49,760 bases of DNA. It comes from Achromobacter deleyi. Lineage in GTDB: Bacteria; Pseudomonadota; Gammaproteobacteria; Burkholderiales; Burkholderiaceae_B. The stretch lies in contig NZ_CADIJO010000037.1 of NCBI RefSeq assembly GCF_902859705.1, forward strand, positions 1 to 49,760, written 5' to 3'. This document shows positions 49,695-49,760 of the stretch, piece by piece (positions within the stretch are counted from its first letter, which is position 1; each line of letters begins with the position of its first letter). Below the pieces are notes generated by a model. That model did not search any database. It was not told the origin of the DNA and saw only the letters and a list, made by a program, of their open reading frames with translations. The position numbers were made by a program, and so were the translations under genes.

Positions 49695-49760
49695 TTATTC
49701 GGCGGACCCGGCGCCGCCGCTGGCGGCACGCGAGCTGGGACGGCGGCGCGGGCGGCGCTT
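49695..49760 (-). CDS. pcnB: Poly(A) polymerase I, C-terminal fragment
   Basis: The last 21 codons of a gene entering from the right edge, reading KRRPRRRPSSRAASGGAGSA and ending E then TAA. An Arg-rich tail directly before folK is what is expected of PcnB, which adds poly(A) tails to RNA for decay. The catalytic part is outside the window, so the assignment rests on position and tail composition. Confidence 0.55.
   Translation of the reverse strand, partial: KRRPRRRPSSRAASGGAGSAE

Overview
The window looks like the chromosome of a GC-rich betaproteobacterium of the family Alcaligenaceae (Bordetella/Achromobacter type). The pointers are the pcnB-folK and lptD-surA-rsmA neighbourhoods, class I fumarase, an amgK-murU cell-wall recycling pair, and three orphan periplasmic binding proteins of the Bug (tripartite tricarboxylate) family set among CoA-dependent catabolic genes. 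The genus is an inference from gene content; no marker gene settles it.

Layout. 1-111: end of an IS3-family (IS150-like) insertion sequence. 145-7677: housekeeping block with a DUF6776-like membrane protein, murU-amgK, and divergent lptD-surA-rsmA. 7799-15434: glycerate kinase, pyruvate kinase, a SpmA/SpmB-type membrane protein, fadE, peptide deformylase and glyoxalase I, with a tandem 81-bp repeat between the last two. 15446-21992: a tightly packed leftward operon glyQ-glyS-gmhB-plsC-ygjP-like-transaminase. 22313-24680: a crotonase and class I fumarase, each followed by a good terminator.

24746-27140 holds the most unusual feature. A complete tRNA cloverleaf has a glycine-type body (short D arm, U73) but a Trp anticodon (CCA) and no encoded CCA tail. 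It sits 22 nt upstream of, and probably co-transcribed with, a 761-residue protein that I cannot assign to any family.

27204-49103 is an accessory catabolic region. It contains (i) an IclR-controlled Bug / RraA-like / 2-hydroxyacid dehydrogenase operon; (ii) a LysR-controlled SDR / MaoC / CoA-transferase operon with a Tat-exported Bug protein nearby; (iii) a non-coding kilobase (36134-37128) with two long palindromic elements sharing a core but not arms; (iv) nitronate monooxygenase plus a third Bug protein; (v) a thiolase-like protein lacking both thiolase cysteines, its DUF35 partner, and a divergent pair of complementary acyl-CoA dehydrogenases with an isomerase-type crotonase, resembling steroid side-chain degradation; and (vi) a LysR-controlled hydratase / CoA-transferase / citramalyl-CoA-lyase-like operon that matches the itaconate degradation layout, with a PfkB kinase appended. 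The right edge carries folK and the last codons of pcnB.

All calls come from reading the sequence by eye; no database search was run.
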